Shown here in pieces: positions 36,765-46,086 of a stretch of DNA of 61,902 nucleotides. Position 1 is the first letter of the stretch; each line of letters begins with the position of its first letter. Below the pieces are notes generated by a model. It did not search any database. It was given only the letters and a program-made list of their open reading frames with translations, and was not told the DNA's origin. The stretch covers positions 1-61,902 of the forward strand of contig JAKSNG010000007.1 of assembly GCA_024400125.1 (NCBI GenBank), written 5' to 3'. The position numbers and the translations under genes were made by a program. Source of the DNA: Paludibacteraceae bacterium. GTDB lineage: Bacteria; Bacteroidota; Bacteroidia; Bacteroidales; Paludibacteraceae.

Positions 36765-38588
36765 ATGAAATTATCTATCATTATTGACATACTCAAACCC
36801 ATCTGCACTGTTGACGTGCGAACGAAGGAAGATGTAGATATTCAATATCTGCTGACAGATTCTCGTCAGTTGAATACGCATCCTGAGCAAACGATGTTTT
36901 TTGCCATTCGTACAGACAAGAACGATGGTGCTAATTACATAGAAGAACTACATGCTAAAGGGGTAGCAGTTTTTGTGCGTGAACATGCCATTGAGGCTTT
37001 GCAAGCCCTTGCTGCTTATGTGCGTGCGCAGTATAAAGGTCAAGTAATAGGTATCACTGGCTCAAACGGCAAAACCGTAGTCAAGGAGTGGTTGTATCAG
37101 TTATTGCGCGATGACTACGATGTTATTCGTTCGCCTAAATCGTATAATTCGCAGATTGGAGTTGCACTCTCTGTATGGCAACTGCACAACGCGACGTCGA
37201 GTACGACACGCAAACAATTAGCCATCTTTGAAGCAGGAATTTCTCAGCCTGACGAAATGGTCAAATTAGAGAAGATGATTCGTCCGACGATTGGCGTGAT
37301 CACTTACATCGGCACCGAGCACGGCGAAAACTTCGAGTCTATGGCGCAGAAGCGGGAAGAGAAAATGAAACTCTTTGTTCATTGCCCAGTGGTTATAGAA
37401 GATCCCTCGCACCAAAACGCTCGCACGTGCGCAGCTGTGTTGCGCGCGCTGAATTATGATGAGGAGACGATTGCTTCACGCATCTTGCAGCAAACTCACG
37501 AAACCGTCATGCAGGTGAATCTCACTGCGCTCATTGATAATGTGCGTCATTTCCGTTTCTTACTTAGACCGACAACTAAACTGACCTGTATGGTCAAGGC
37601 TTTTGCGTATGGAACGGGTAGTGTAGAGGTGAGCAAAGCGCTGCAGCAGAGTGGGTTAGTGGATTATTTAGCAGTAGCAGTAGCAGACGAGGGTGTCGAA
37701 TTGCGCAAAGCAGGTATCACACTTCCTATCATCGTAATGGACCCAGAAGTAGCTGCAATGGACCTGATTCTGGAAAATAATTTAGAACCAAACGTATATT
37801 CGTTCTCCTCTCTACAAACCGTATTGATGGCAGCTCAAGCCAAAGGCTTGGAGAATTATCCTATCCATATCAAAATCGACTCCGGTATGCACCGTTTGGG
37901 CTTTTATCGCGAGCAAATAGAGGAATTGGGCAAGGTGCTACAACACGAGAAAACGATCAAAGTGCAGTCTGTCTTTTCCCATTTAGCAGGTAGCGACGAG
38001 GCGCAATTTGATGAGTTTACGTTGGGACAAATTCGCTATTTCAAGGATTGCGCAGATGTGTTGGAGCAATCAATTGGATACTCAGTCATCAAGCATATCT
38101 GCAACTCTGCTGGTATAGAACGTTTTACGCAATATCAGTATGACATGTGCCGTTTAGGTATTGGTCTATACGGTTTTTCATTTGCTGGCGCAAGATTGCG
38201 TAATGTCTGCACACTCAAGACGACTATCCTATCCGTTAAAACAGTGGCTAAGGGTGAGACCATCGGTTATGGCAGACACACCACTTTGACTGAAGATAGA
38301 CAGATTGCTGTCATTCCAATTGGTTATGCCGATGGCTTTGATCGCCGATTCTCTAATTATGGCGGTGAAGTCTTAGTGCGTGGGCAACGTTGCCCGATTG
38401 TGGGCAATGTCTGCATGGACCAAGCGATGGTGGATGTCACAGGTACCGATGCACAACCTGGCGATCAAGTCGAAATATTTGGAGACAAACTGCCTTTAGA
38501 AGAATTGTCAAATAAATTAGGTACTATTACCTACGAAATACTTACATCTGTGTCACGCCGTGTCCAACGCGTCTATTACTACGAATAA
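36765..38588 (+). CDS. Truncated MurF fused to alanine racemase
   Basis: A 607-residue fusion. Residues 1-245 match the N-terminal part of MurF, with P-loop GITGSNGKT (96-104), SPKSYNSQIG and EAGISQPDEM. After HCPVVIEDPSH only a short NARTCAAVLRALNYDEETI piece of the central domain remains. The C-terminal MurF domain, with its MRLE and DSYNSD-type motifs, is missing. Residues 246-607 are a complete alanine racemase with the PLP Lys in MVKAF (K278) and the catalytic Tyr in IPIGYADGF. Bacteroidota MurF-Alr fusions have about 820-830 residues, so about 200 are gone in frame. Racemase activity is expected, MurF activity doubtful. Confidence 0.85.
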   Translation: MKLSIIIDILKPICTVDVRTKEDVDIQYLLTDSRQLNTHPEQTMFFAIRTDKNDGANYIEELHAKGVAVFVREHAIEALQALAAYVRAQYKGQVIGITGSNGKTVVKEWLYQLLRDDYDVIRSPKSYNSQIGVALSVWQLHNATSSTTRKQLAIFEAGISQPDEMVKLEKMIRPTIGVITYIGTEHGENFESMAQKREEKMKLFVHCPVVIEDPSHQNARTCAAVLRALNYDEETIASRILQQTHETVMQVNLTALIDNVRHFRFLLRPTTKLTCMVKAFAYGTGSVEVSKALQQSGLVDYLAVAVADEGVELRKAGITLPIIVMDPEVAAMDLILENNLEPNVYSFSSLQTVLMAAQAKGLENYPIHIKIDSGMHRLGFYREQIEELGKVLQHEKTIKVQSVFSHLAGSDEAQFDEFTLGQIRYFKDCADVLEQSIGYSVIKHICNSAGIERFTQYQYDMCRLGIGLYGFSFAGARLRNVCTLKTTILSVKTVAKGETIGYGRHTTLTEDRQIAVIPIGYADGFDRRFSNYGGEVLVRGQRCPIVGNVCMDQAMVDVTGTDAQPGDQVEIFGDKLPLEELSNKLGTITYEILTSVSRRVQRVYYYE

Positions 38589-39261
38589 TCTTACGATTGG
38601 CTATGGTCGCAAAATCATCCAATCGAATCTCTCCTTTGAATTACACGAGGGGGAATTAGTCGCTATGTTGGGACGTAACGGTTGTGGCAAATCCACCTTG
38701 TTGCGCACATTAGCTTCGTTGCAACCTGCGCTGGCTGGATCATTTGTCGTTAATAGCACGGCTACTACACGTCCCATTGCAGTCGTCTTGACCGACAAAT
38801 TGCTGATGGATACCACGACTGTTTATGATGTAGTAGCTATGGGACGTTATCCTTACACTTCGTTCTTAGGCAGATTGACAGATGAAGACAATCGATGGAT
38901 TGATGAGGCGCTGCAGGCTGTTGGATTAGACCAATTAGATGGAGGCAGTGCCCGACCAATCAAAGGACTCAGTGATGGCGAATTAGCACGAGTCATGATT
39001 GCCAAAGCCTTAGCACAGCAGTCGCCAATCATTCTTTTAGACGAACCCACAGCCCATTTAGATGTCCCTAATCGTCGCATGATTGTGAAACTGCTACAAC
39101 GTTTGGCGCATGAGCAGAGAAAAACCATCCTCATCTCTACTCACGAACTGGATTTAGCCATGGAAATGACAGACCGCATCCTTTTATTGCAGCACAATGG
39201 ACTGTTATTAGACACACCTGCAAACATGCAAACAGCTATTCAGCAGGCATTTAATATATAA
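38560..39261 (+). CDS. ABC transporter ATP-binding protein (siderophore/haem/B12 type)
   Basis: A 233-residue FecE/BtuD-like ATPase with Walker A GRNGCGKST (about 38-46), signature LSDGELARVMIAKAL, Walker B IILLDEP and the switch His in STHELDLA. LSDGE signatures are typical of metal-chelate importers. The start is GTG at 38560, 29 bases inside the alr end, and no permease or binding protein gene lies next to it. The imported compound cannot be told. Confidence 0.85.
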   Translation: MSNASITTNNLTIGYGRKIIQSNLSFELHEGELVAMLGRNGCGKSTLLRTLASLQPALAGSFVVNSTATTRPIAVVLTDKLLMDTTTVYDVVAMGRYPYTSFLGRLTDEDNRWIDEALQAVGLDQLDGGSARPIKGLSDGELARVMIAKALAQQSPIILLDEPTAHLDVPNRRMIVKLLQRLAHEQRKTILISTHELDLAMEMTDRILLLQHNGLLLDTPANMQTAIQQAFNI

Positions 39262-39289
39262 ACTCATGACGTAACAACGTCGTCACAAT

Positions 39290-40315
39290 ATGCAGAACTA
39301 CGACCAAATACTGAAATCCGTACAGGCTAACCAATACGCGCCTGTCTATCTTTTGTGTGGTGAAGAATCGTATTATATTGACCAATTATGCGACTACATC
39401 GAGACGCATGCGTTAGACGAGATGGCTCGCGAATTTGATCAAACAGTTGTCTATGGACGCGACCTCCCAAATGCCGATATAGCTACGGCAGTGGCTGCTG
39501 CGCGCGGATTTGCTATGATGGGCGGAAACAAAGTCGTCATCGTCAAGGAAGCGCAGACTATCAAGAAATGGGAATCGTTATCGCTCTATTTAGATAATCC
39601 ACAACCCACATCGATTCTAGTCATTTGCTATAAGTATGGCACCCCTGACAAGCGTCAAGCTTGGTGGAAGAAGCTGGATAAGTGTGGGGTAGTGATGGTG
39701 GCTGACAAACTGCGCGACTACAAGGTAGAGGAGTGGATTCGCACATACTTGTCCGAACGTTGTGCTTCGCATACTCAATTGACAATCGACCCAAAAGTGC
39801 CTCGCCTGTTGGCTGACTATCTGGGCGCAGACTTGACCGCTATTGTTGGGGCAGTTGATAAACTCATCGATGGCTTGCCCGAGGGCGTAAATGTCATTGA
39901 TGCTGCGTTAGTGGAGCGAAATGTGGGTATTTCCAAAGATTTCAATGTCTTTGAGTTACAAGATGCGCTCATTAAAGGCGACGTGGTCAAAGCTAATCGT
40001 ATCACACAGTATTTTGCGTCATCTAAAGACCACCCGATGGTCAAGGAATTAGGTATCTTATATGGCTTTTTTGCCAACTTGATGATGTACCATTACTTGC
40101 CCGACAAATCCGAGCGTGCTGCAGCTCCGGCATTAGGAATCAATCCCTTCTTCGTCAAAGACTATGCGGCTGCTGCAAAACGCTATCCCGCTGGCAAAAC
40201 ATTCAAGATTATAGGCTATTTTCGCGAAATTGATGCACGTAGTAAAGGCATCAATAATCCCTCTGCTAAAGATAGTGACTTATGGAAAGAACTAATCTAT
40301 AAAATCATGCACTAA
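39290..40315 (+). CDS. holA: DNA polymerase III subunit delta
   Basis: A 341-residue clamp-loader delta subunit. N-terminal AAA-like fold with APVYLLCGEESYYIDQL (about 17-33), followed by GGNKVVIVKEAQ, the lid and the C-terminal collar domain (ISKDFNVFELQDALIKGDV and the final KELIYKIMH helix). The length is typical. It opens the beta clamp during replication. Its stop abuts the next ATG (TAATATG). Confidence 0.92.
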   Translation: MQNYDQILKSVQANQYAPVYLLCGEESYYIDQLCDYIETHALDEMAREFDQTVVYGRDLPNADIATAVAAARGFAMMGGNKVVIVKEAQTIKKWESLSLYLDNPQPTSILVICYKYGTPDKRQAWWKKLDKCGVVMVADKLRDYKVEEWIRTYLSERCASHTQLTIDPKVPRLLADYLGADLTAIVGAVDKLIDGLPEGVNVIDAALVERNVGISKDFNVFELQDALIKGDVVKANRITQYFASSKDHPMVKELGILYGFFANLMMYHYLPDKSERAAAPALGINPFFVKDYAAAAKRYPAGKTFKIIGYFREIDARSKGINNPSAKDSDLWKELIYKIMH

Positions 40316-40316
40316 T

Positions 40317-41690
40317 ATGAGAAAAACACTTCTTATCCTCGCTTTTCTGCCAACTTTCCTTTTGGCAGCAACCAAAGTGACCTTGTCCGACTTGGAAACC
40401 AACGGCTGGGAGCATTACAAAGGCCAGTCTATCACTATTACCACACCTCTCGTCGTGTGCGGGACCATGTATGATTCGTTAATTTTATCGCCCGAACGCC
40501 TTTATGTGCCTGACGAACGCGCGTACGGACTCGCAGATGGTGACTCAACCGAGTATTGGCGATTGGTCAAGTACAATCAATCGAAACGCATCAAATTAGA
40601 GTGCAAATATCCGTACTCCATCAATCTCGGTGCACAAGTGCGTAACCTCACCGCGCGTGTCATGGGGGAGCGTCACCTGCAAACGGGTACACAACCATCG
40701 TTTAAGAACTATCGTCCATCGACTAAATTGCCAGATATGGGCGATTATGATTTGCTCATTTGTTCCGCGAATATCCAGAATTTCTTCTACCACGTTGGAG
40801 GCTATGCTACACGTCGCAATACCGCAGGCCAACATGCTCTTCAATGCTACAAAGTCGCTGCTGCTATGGTGCGTATCAATGCCGATTTATATACCCTTTG
40901 CGAATTAGAAAAAGGTTCGTCCGCTCCCGAAGAATTAGTGACAAAAATGAATGAATTGGCACGCACAGACCGTTTCGCTTTCGTTCGTACACAAGAAACA
41001 GACGGAGACACCATCTCTGTGGGATTTATTTATAATAAGGAGAAAGTGAGCCCCTATGGTGACTTATTCTTCGCTTATGACATCAACGACCCTGCTACGC
41101 GCATTTATGCGTATCGTTTTATGTTGCAGGGCTTTGAAGACATTCGTTCTGGTGAACGTTTTGTCGTTTCGCTCAATCACTTGCGTAGCAAGCGTGGAAC
41201 ACCATTGGAGGCCAATCACAAGCGAATGGTCAATGTAGAATATATTCTCAATGGTATTCAAACGGCGTACGCAGAGGGCATCTATGACGACCCCGACATC
41301 TTATTAGTAGGGGACTATAACTCTTATACGCAAGAGCAACCCCTACAAACTATCGTTCGCGCTGGTTACAAAGACGTTTTGATGCACTATGACAGCACTG
41401 GATATAGCTATTCCTACAAAGGCGAATGCGGCTATTTAGACCGTGCTTATGCCACTCCTTCTATGGCAGCGCAGATTACGGCGGTTCATCCGCTGCATTG
41501 GAACACGGACTATTACTATTCTGCTGCGTACTATAGCAAGTACAACTTTAAAGACCGTATAATCCCCAAAACAGCGCCGGCTAAGATCCGAAAGGTTCTA
41601 TCGCCGGCGGCTAAAAAGAATTTATTGTTCCGTTACTCTGACCACGACCCCATCTTAATCGGAATCAAATTGCACAGTAGCGAACACTAA
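40317..41690 (+). CDS. Secreted endonuclease/exonuclease/phosphatase-family protein
   Basis: A 457-residue exported protein: signal peptide (MRKTLLILAFLPTFLLA), an OB-like region, then an EEP hydrolase domain with LICSANIQNFF, VGDYNSYTQ and the final YSDHDPILIG motif. It is a paralogue of the gene at 15524 but stops right after the catalytic domain and has no T9SS sorting domain, so it probably stays periplasmic. The substrate, nucleic acid or phosphate ester, is not known. It ends two bases before the convergent amylase gene. Confidence 0.82.
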   Translation: MRKTLLILAFLPTFLLAATKVTLSDLETNGWEHYKGQSITITTPLVVCGTMYDSLILSPERLYVPDERAYGLADGDSTEYWRLVKYNQSKRIKLECKYPYSINLGAQVRNLTARVMGERHLQTGTQPSFKNYRPSTKLPDMGDYDLLICSANIQNFFYHVGGYATRRNTAGQHALQCYKVAAAMVRINADLYTLCELEKGSSAPEELVTKMNELARTDRFAFVRTQETDGDTISVGFIYNKEKVSPYGDLFFAYDINDPATRIYAYRFMLQGFEDIRSGERFVVSLNHLRSKRGTPLEANHKRMVNVEYILNGIQTAYAEGIYDDPDILLVGDYNSYTQEQPLQTIVRAGYKDVLMHYDSTGYSYSYKGECGYLDRAYATPSMAAQITAVHPLHWNTDYYYSAAYYSKYNFKDRIIPKTAPAKIRKVLSPAAKKNLLFRYSDHDPILIGIKLHSSEH

Positions 41691-41692
41691 TC

Positions 41693-43054
41693 TTATTTGG
41701 TTAGGATTCTATATTCCCATGGTTGCAGAGACATCGTTTCCTCTGCGACCATTTCTTTTTCCTTTCCGCAGATACATTGATAAGTTCCCTCATATCCCGT
41801 CAAATCTAAGGTAACGGTCTGTTCCTTATCGGACATATTCATCACTGCAATCACGGTATTGTCAACCTTGCAACGCTCGCAGTGTTTTTCACGCACACAT
41901 GCAAAAATAGCGTCGTTATCGGCTGCCACGCGTACCATTGGTGCACCTTCTTCGTTACTCCATAAGGCGCGGTTATTCTCGCGTAACTCATTGAGTTGCT
42001 TGTACATAGCGAATTGTGGCGCATTCTCCACACGGTCAATCACATCTTTCTCAAAGAATGCTAAACGATGATGGTTACCGCTTGGCTGACCCGTATAAAT
42101 CATTGGCATACCAGGAACAACATACGTGAATGCTGCAAACAGCGATGCTGCATCGCCCATGCGCTCAAACTCTGTACCTGCCCATGAGTTCTCGTCGTGA
42201 TTGGAGGTGAAGTTCATACGAATAGCTTCTGGACGGATTGTCGTGTCGCATTGAGCAAAATATCCCCACAAATCTTCTACACCTTTTTTGCCTTGCGCTA
42301 CTTCGTTCATTAAGTGGTGCAGATTCCAGCCATAATACATATCAAATGCGGACTCGGTGAATTCTTGTGCCTTGTCCTCGTTCTCTGCCAATGTGAACAT
42401 CTTAGGATGATTAACACGCAGACTGTCCATCGCCCAATTCCAGAAATCAGTTGGTACTTCGCCTGCTACATCGCAGCGGAAACCGTCCAAACCAATCGTA
42501 TCCATCCACCATTGCATTTGTGCTAACATAGCATTGCGCATGTCTTGGTTATCGTAGTTCAGTTTGGAAATGTCAGTCCAGTCATATTGTACCATCAAAT
42601 TGCCTAAACTATCGCGATAGTGCCAGCCTTCGTTTTGCGTCCAGACGTGGTCGGGGGCAGTGTGATTTGCTACCCAGTCAAGAATAACTTTGAAACCTAA
42701 CTCGTGAGCGGTCTTTAAGAAGTGCTCAAAGTCTGCTCGTGTTCCGAACTCAGGGTTGATTGCGCAGTAGTCTTGAATAGAGTAGTAACTGCCTAATGTT
42801 CCTTTGCGAGTTACTTTGCCAATGGGTTGACATGGCATAATCCACAGAATGTCAATACCGCACTCTCGCAATTCTGGCAATACAGCCTCGGCTGCTGCAA
42901 AGGTACCTTCGTCTGTCAATTGACGAGTGTTCAGTTCATAGATGGTGCTGCTGTACGCGTAGCACGGATGTCGATGTGCACAGCACTGTTTAGGTGCTTG
43001 CGAGCAAGATGCGAGTAACAACCCGCCTAATGCTAAGAAAAATAACTTCCTCAT
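41693..43054 (-). CDS. GH13 alpha-amylase-family lipoprotein 1
   Basis: A 453-residue glycoside hydrolase of family 13. The lipoprotein signal ends in LLASC (Cys 17). Conserved regions: DWVANHT (about 125-131), nucleophile Asp in GFRCDVAGE, acid/base Glu in TLAENED, and the transition-state Asp in NFTSNHDENSW. It should act on alpha-glucans at the outer membrane or in the periplasm. The paired GH13 gene just upstream on the same strand suggests a starch or glycogen role. Confidence 0.92.
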   Translation of the reverse strand: MRKLFFLALGGLLLASCSQAPKQCCAHRHPCYAYSSTIYELNTRQLTDEGTFAAAEAVLPELRECGIDILWIMPCQPIGKVTRKGTLGSYYSIQDYCAINPEFGTRADFEHFLKTAHELGFKVILDWVANHTAPDHVWTQNEGWHYRDSLGNLMVQYDWTDISKLNYDNQDMRNAMLAQMQWWMDTIGLDGFRCDVAGEVPTDFWNWAMDSLRVNHPKMFTLAENEDKAQEFTESAFDMYYGWNLHHLMNEVAQGKKGVEDLWGYFAQCDTTIRPEAIRMNFTSNHDENSWAGTEFERMGDAASLFAAFTYVVPGMPMIYTGQPSGNHHRLAFFEKDVIDRVENAPQFAMYKQLNELRENNRALWSNEEGAPMVRVAADNDAIFACVREKHCERCKVDNTVIAVMNMSDKEQTVTLDLTGYEGTYQCICGKEKEMVAEETMSLQPWEYRILTK

Positions 43055-43133
43055 AATTGTTTTACGTTTAACTTTTTACTTTATACTTTTTCAACTTTTA
43101 GAACCTTTGGAACTCTTGGAACTCTTTCAACTT

Positions 43134-45113
43134 TTAGAACTCTTCCACCTTATAGCTCAGTTCCTTCTTATCAATCGTTACGCGGACTGTCTCTCCCATA
43201 TACACGCGGTCATACACTAATACATCGTCACTCACCTCCACCAATTGGAAGTCACCATACAGCAGCGGCATAGACGTGCGACGCATCTTAATCAGTCGTT
43301 TCACTTCTTCCTTATACGCTTTCTCGGCGTCATTCAGTTCCTCGTCAAAGCGCATCATGTGTCGGTTATCGGGGTCGTTGCCACCCACCTCCGCATATTC
43401 GTCACCTTGATAGATACATGGTACACCTGGCAGCGTCATATTCATCACTTCTTGCAGAATAGCGCGTTTGTATGCCACCGAAGCGTCACCTATTCCTACG
43501 TGACGTGTCCAACCATCTTCCTTGCCGTTCTGTTCCGACCAAGGCAAAATGGCACCGCCAGCCAAGGACGCAAAACGTACTTGATCATGGTTACCGGAAA
43601 TGTTACCCATCGTGTGGTGTGAACCGTACGCTACCAACGATTCTTCGATATTGCGAGCAACATCGCGTAGCGAGCCGTTATTACATAGTGCATTCAATAT
43701 CGCATAATACACATTGAAATCAAACTGCGCATTCAGCATTCCCGACTTCACATATAGTCCAATCAGTTGCGGATTTCCGTAGGTCTCTCCAATCATCCAA
43801 ATAGGTCTTTCTGGATAGCGAAGGGTAATTTTTTGCCCCAACAAACGCCAATAGCACTCAGGAATATGCTTACATGCGTCGTGACGGAATCCGTCCAAAT
43901 CGTAGTACTCCAACCAATACAGTGCGGAGTCAGTCATGGCCTGACATACGTCTTCACGTTCCAAGTCAAGGGTAGGGATATGTACGTCAAACCAAGTCGT
44001 CAAACGTGCCTCGTCCCACAACTCAAAGTTCCGTCTCCCGTCTGGCAAAATAGAGTCAGTATGCCAATTCGGATGCATTTTATAGGTCGGAGAGTTGATG
44101 TGCATGTGATTTGCAACATAGTCTAACACCACGTTGATTTGATGAGCATGAGCCGTGGATAACAAGGTCTTCAATTCTTCGTCCGTTCCAAAACGTTCCT
44201 CTAATTTGGTCGCATATATCGGCCAGTATCCGTGATAACCCGAGAACTTTGTATAATTCTTACTCTTATCGTATTTATTACCGTTCTTGAATACATACTT
44301 GCCCCAAGCGTCCCACGGATTTTGCGTGATGGGTGAAACCCAAATCGTGTTAATACCTAAGTCGTCAAAGAAGCCTTCTTCAATCTTCTTTGTTATCCCA
44401 ACCAAGTCCCCGCCTTGATAATCAACGATGTCTAACACTTCTGGCGAATTCATTTTCCAGTCATTGCTGGGCAATCCGTTAGCAAAACGATCTACTAACA
44501 GCGAATAGAGTACTTGTGCTTGATTATCGTGACGATTCAACTGCTGTGCATCCGTCACAGGTACCCCATTTTGCAGAGGAATAAGTATGTCGTTGTACAG
44601 ATAGTTGCCGTCGCTTGCATAGAAACGCAAGAATGTGCGCTCAGAGTAAGTCGGGAAATGACTTACCGTGATGCTGCCGTCTTCGTTGTACGCAAAACAC
44701 TGCTCGTCCAAACGACGATTCTGCACGTAACCCACTACTTGTACATCGCTCACGGGCTTCGTGAATGCTAATGTCACACTATTGTCGGTACACTCAACAG
44801 TATAAAAACCAAACTGTACAGGCAAATTCGGCAAAATAGGTATCTGTACACTCGCACGCGAATCATTGAAGGTCAGTTCTTCTATGCGTCCATCGTCCAT
44901 TATCACCATCGTCTCAGGCAATGTCGAGTCCGTTGCTGCTAACAAAGGCACATAATCGGTCACATAGATAGTGGTCGTGTCGGCTGCTAAGCGTACAGGC
45001 ATAATCGGTGCACTTCCCGCTACACGCTGATAGGGTGTCAACTCACAAGATGATAAAAACAATAGCGGTAGCAAAATTAGTCCCGAAAATAGTTGAATGG
45101 TGTTTTTTTTCAT
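43134..45113 (-). CDS. GH13 alpha-amylase-family lipoprotein 2
   Basis: A 659-residue glycoside hydrolase with lipobox LSSC (Cys 23). An N-terminal beta-sandwich of about 190 residues precedes the GH13 barrel with VLDYVANHMH, nucleophile Asp in GFRHDACKH, Glu in MIGETYGN and Asp in SGNHDQVRF, then a C-terminal beta domain. The arrangement resembles SusA/neopullulanase-like enzymes. It is transcribed from the promoter at 45299-45330 with a leader of nearly 180 bases; no susCD genes are in the window. Confidence 0.9.
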   Translation of the reverse strand: MKKNTIQLFSGLILLPLLFLSSCELTPYQRVAGSAPIMPVRLAADTTTIYVTDYVPLLAATDSTLPETMVIMDDGRIEELTFNDSRASVQIPILPNLPVQFGFYTVECTDNSVTLAFTKPVSDVQVVGYVQNRRLDEQCFAYNEDGSITVSHFPTYSERTFLRFYASDGNYLYNDILIPLQNGVPVTDAQQLNRHDNQAQVLYSLLVDRFANGLPSNDWKMNSPEVLDIVDYQGGDLVGITKKIEEGFFDDLGINTIWVSPITQNPWDAWGKYVFKNGNKYDKSKNYTKFSGYHGYWPIYATKLEERFGTDEELKTLLSTAHAHQINVVLDYVANHMHINSPTYKMHPNWHTDSILPDGRRNFELWDEARLTTWFDVHIPTLDLEREDVCQAMTDSALYWLEYYDLDGFRHDACKHIPECYWRLLGQKITLRYPERPIWMIGETYGNPQLIGLYVKSGMLNAQFDFNVYYAILNALCNNGSLRDVARNIEESLVAYGSHHTMGNISGNHDQVRFASLAGGAILPWSEQNGKEDGWTRHVGIGDASVAYKRAILQEVMNMTLPGVPCIYQGDEYAEVGGNDPDNRHMMRFDEELNDAEKAYKEEVKRLIKMRRTSMPLLYGDFQLVEVSDDVLVYDRVYMGETVRVTIDKKELSYKVEEF

Positions 45114-45137
45114 AGTATGTGGTTTTTTATAAAAATG

Positions 45138-45274
45138 TACGATTTTTAAGATTGCGTTAAGCCGTCAACGCCGTCTTTTCAAAAAAATTTTTAGCATACG
45201 TTAAGCAACCCTTAAGCAACCCCTTTGTAACCCGTATCTAACACGCCAAAAATATACGATTTTTAAGATTGCGT
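45138..45274. repeat. 20-bp direct repeats in the leader of the GH13 gene
   Basis: TACGATTTTTAAGATTGCGT occurs exactly at 45138-45157 and 45255-45274, both between the promoter at 45299 and the GH13 start codon at 45113. They could be regulator-binding sites or a duplicated leader segment. Confidence 0.7.
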
Positions 45275-45298
45275 CTTTGTGGCACTGTTTTAACGCTG

Positions 45299-45330
45299 CA
45301 AAGATACAAAAAAAAATCGTATATTCCAAA
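45299..45330 (-). promoter_or_regulatory. Promoter of the GH13 gene pair
   Basis: On the minus strand TTTG (45327-45330), 20 bases, TATCTTTG (45299-45306). It lies only 28 bases after the batE stop. Confidence 0.75.
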
Positions 45331-45357
45331 TTTTTGTGAAAAAATCTGCAATTTTTA

Positions 45358-46086
45358 TCAAATTCTTTCTAAATTAGAAAGTAAAATCCACCCCACGTTG
45401 TTGCCCACGTGGATGTTGCACCAGTCCCCTAATGTCTCATGAATGGTCACTTTAGTGCCCTCGTGCACCGTGAACAAATCCGTACCACTGCGGTCGGGGG
45501 ACGATTTGGCGTTTACGATACCTTGTGTGATAATCGCTTCTTGACGCAACGTGTCACGTTGATGCAGACTGCTGGCATTGGCGAGTGCTATACCCGAGAA
45601 TATCAATGCAACAAGACCTGTGTAAAATGCCGTCTTGCGTAACCACGCTTCTTTCGACAACGTGAAGAACATCAAACCCACTAACACCAACCAAAACAGG
45701 ATAATGCTTATCCAACGCCACGTCCCTTCACGCAATTGATTGCGCACGGTGCGTAACCATGACGAGATGAAAAACGCTTGCGTATCTTCGATGTTATCGG
45801 TGATACGTGATTGCGCAAATGCCAAGTTATATTTAGCATCTTTCATGTTCGGTGCAATACGCAAGCAACGCTCGTATGCCAAGATTGCCAAAGCTAATTC
45901 GCCTTGTTTGAAATAAGCGTTGCCCAAGTTGTAATAACCCTCTGCGGTAGGTGTCTGTGCGTATAACTCTGCCGCCTGTTTATATTCACCGGCTGCGTAC
46001 AACGAGTCTGCGTCTTGTCCCATCGCGCAGCGAATGCACCATGGACACAGCAGCAATGTAAGTGTGATAATGACTATGCGTTTCAT
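45358..46086 (-). CDS. batE: BatE-like TPR/SH3 protein
   Basis: A 242-residue protein: signal peptide, two or three TPR motifs (AEGYYNLGNAYFKQGELALA), two membrane spans (about 127-147 and 152-172) and a C-terminal bacterial SH3 domain (TKVTIHETLGDWCNIHVGNNVGWI). This is the BatE layout. It is the last gene of the bat operon, which supports aerotolerance and stress resistance in Bacteroides. It overlaps batD by four bases. Confidence 0.88.
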   Translation of the reverse strand: MKRIVIITLTLLLCPWCIRCAMGQDADSLYAAGEYKQAAELYAQTPTAEGYYNLGNAYFKQGELALAILAYERCLRIAPNMKDAKYNLAFAQSRITDNIEDTQAFFISSWLRTVRNQLREGTWRWISIILFWLVLVGLMFFTLSKEAWLRKTAFYTGLVALIFSGIALANASSLHQRDTLRQEAIITQGIVNAKSSPDRSGTDLFTVHEGTKVTIHETLGDWCNIHVGNNVGWILLSNLERI

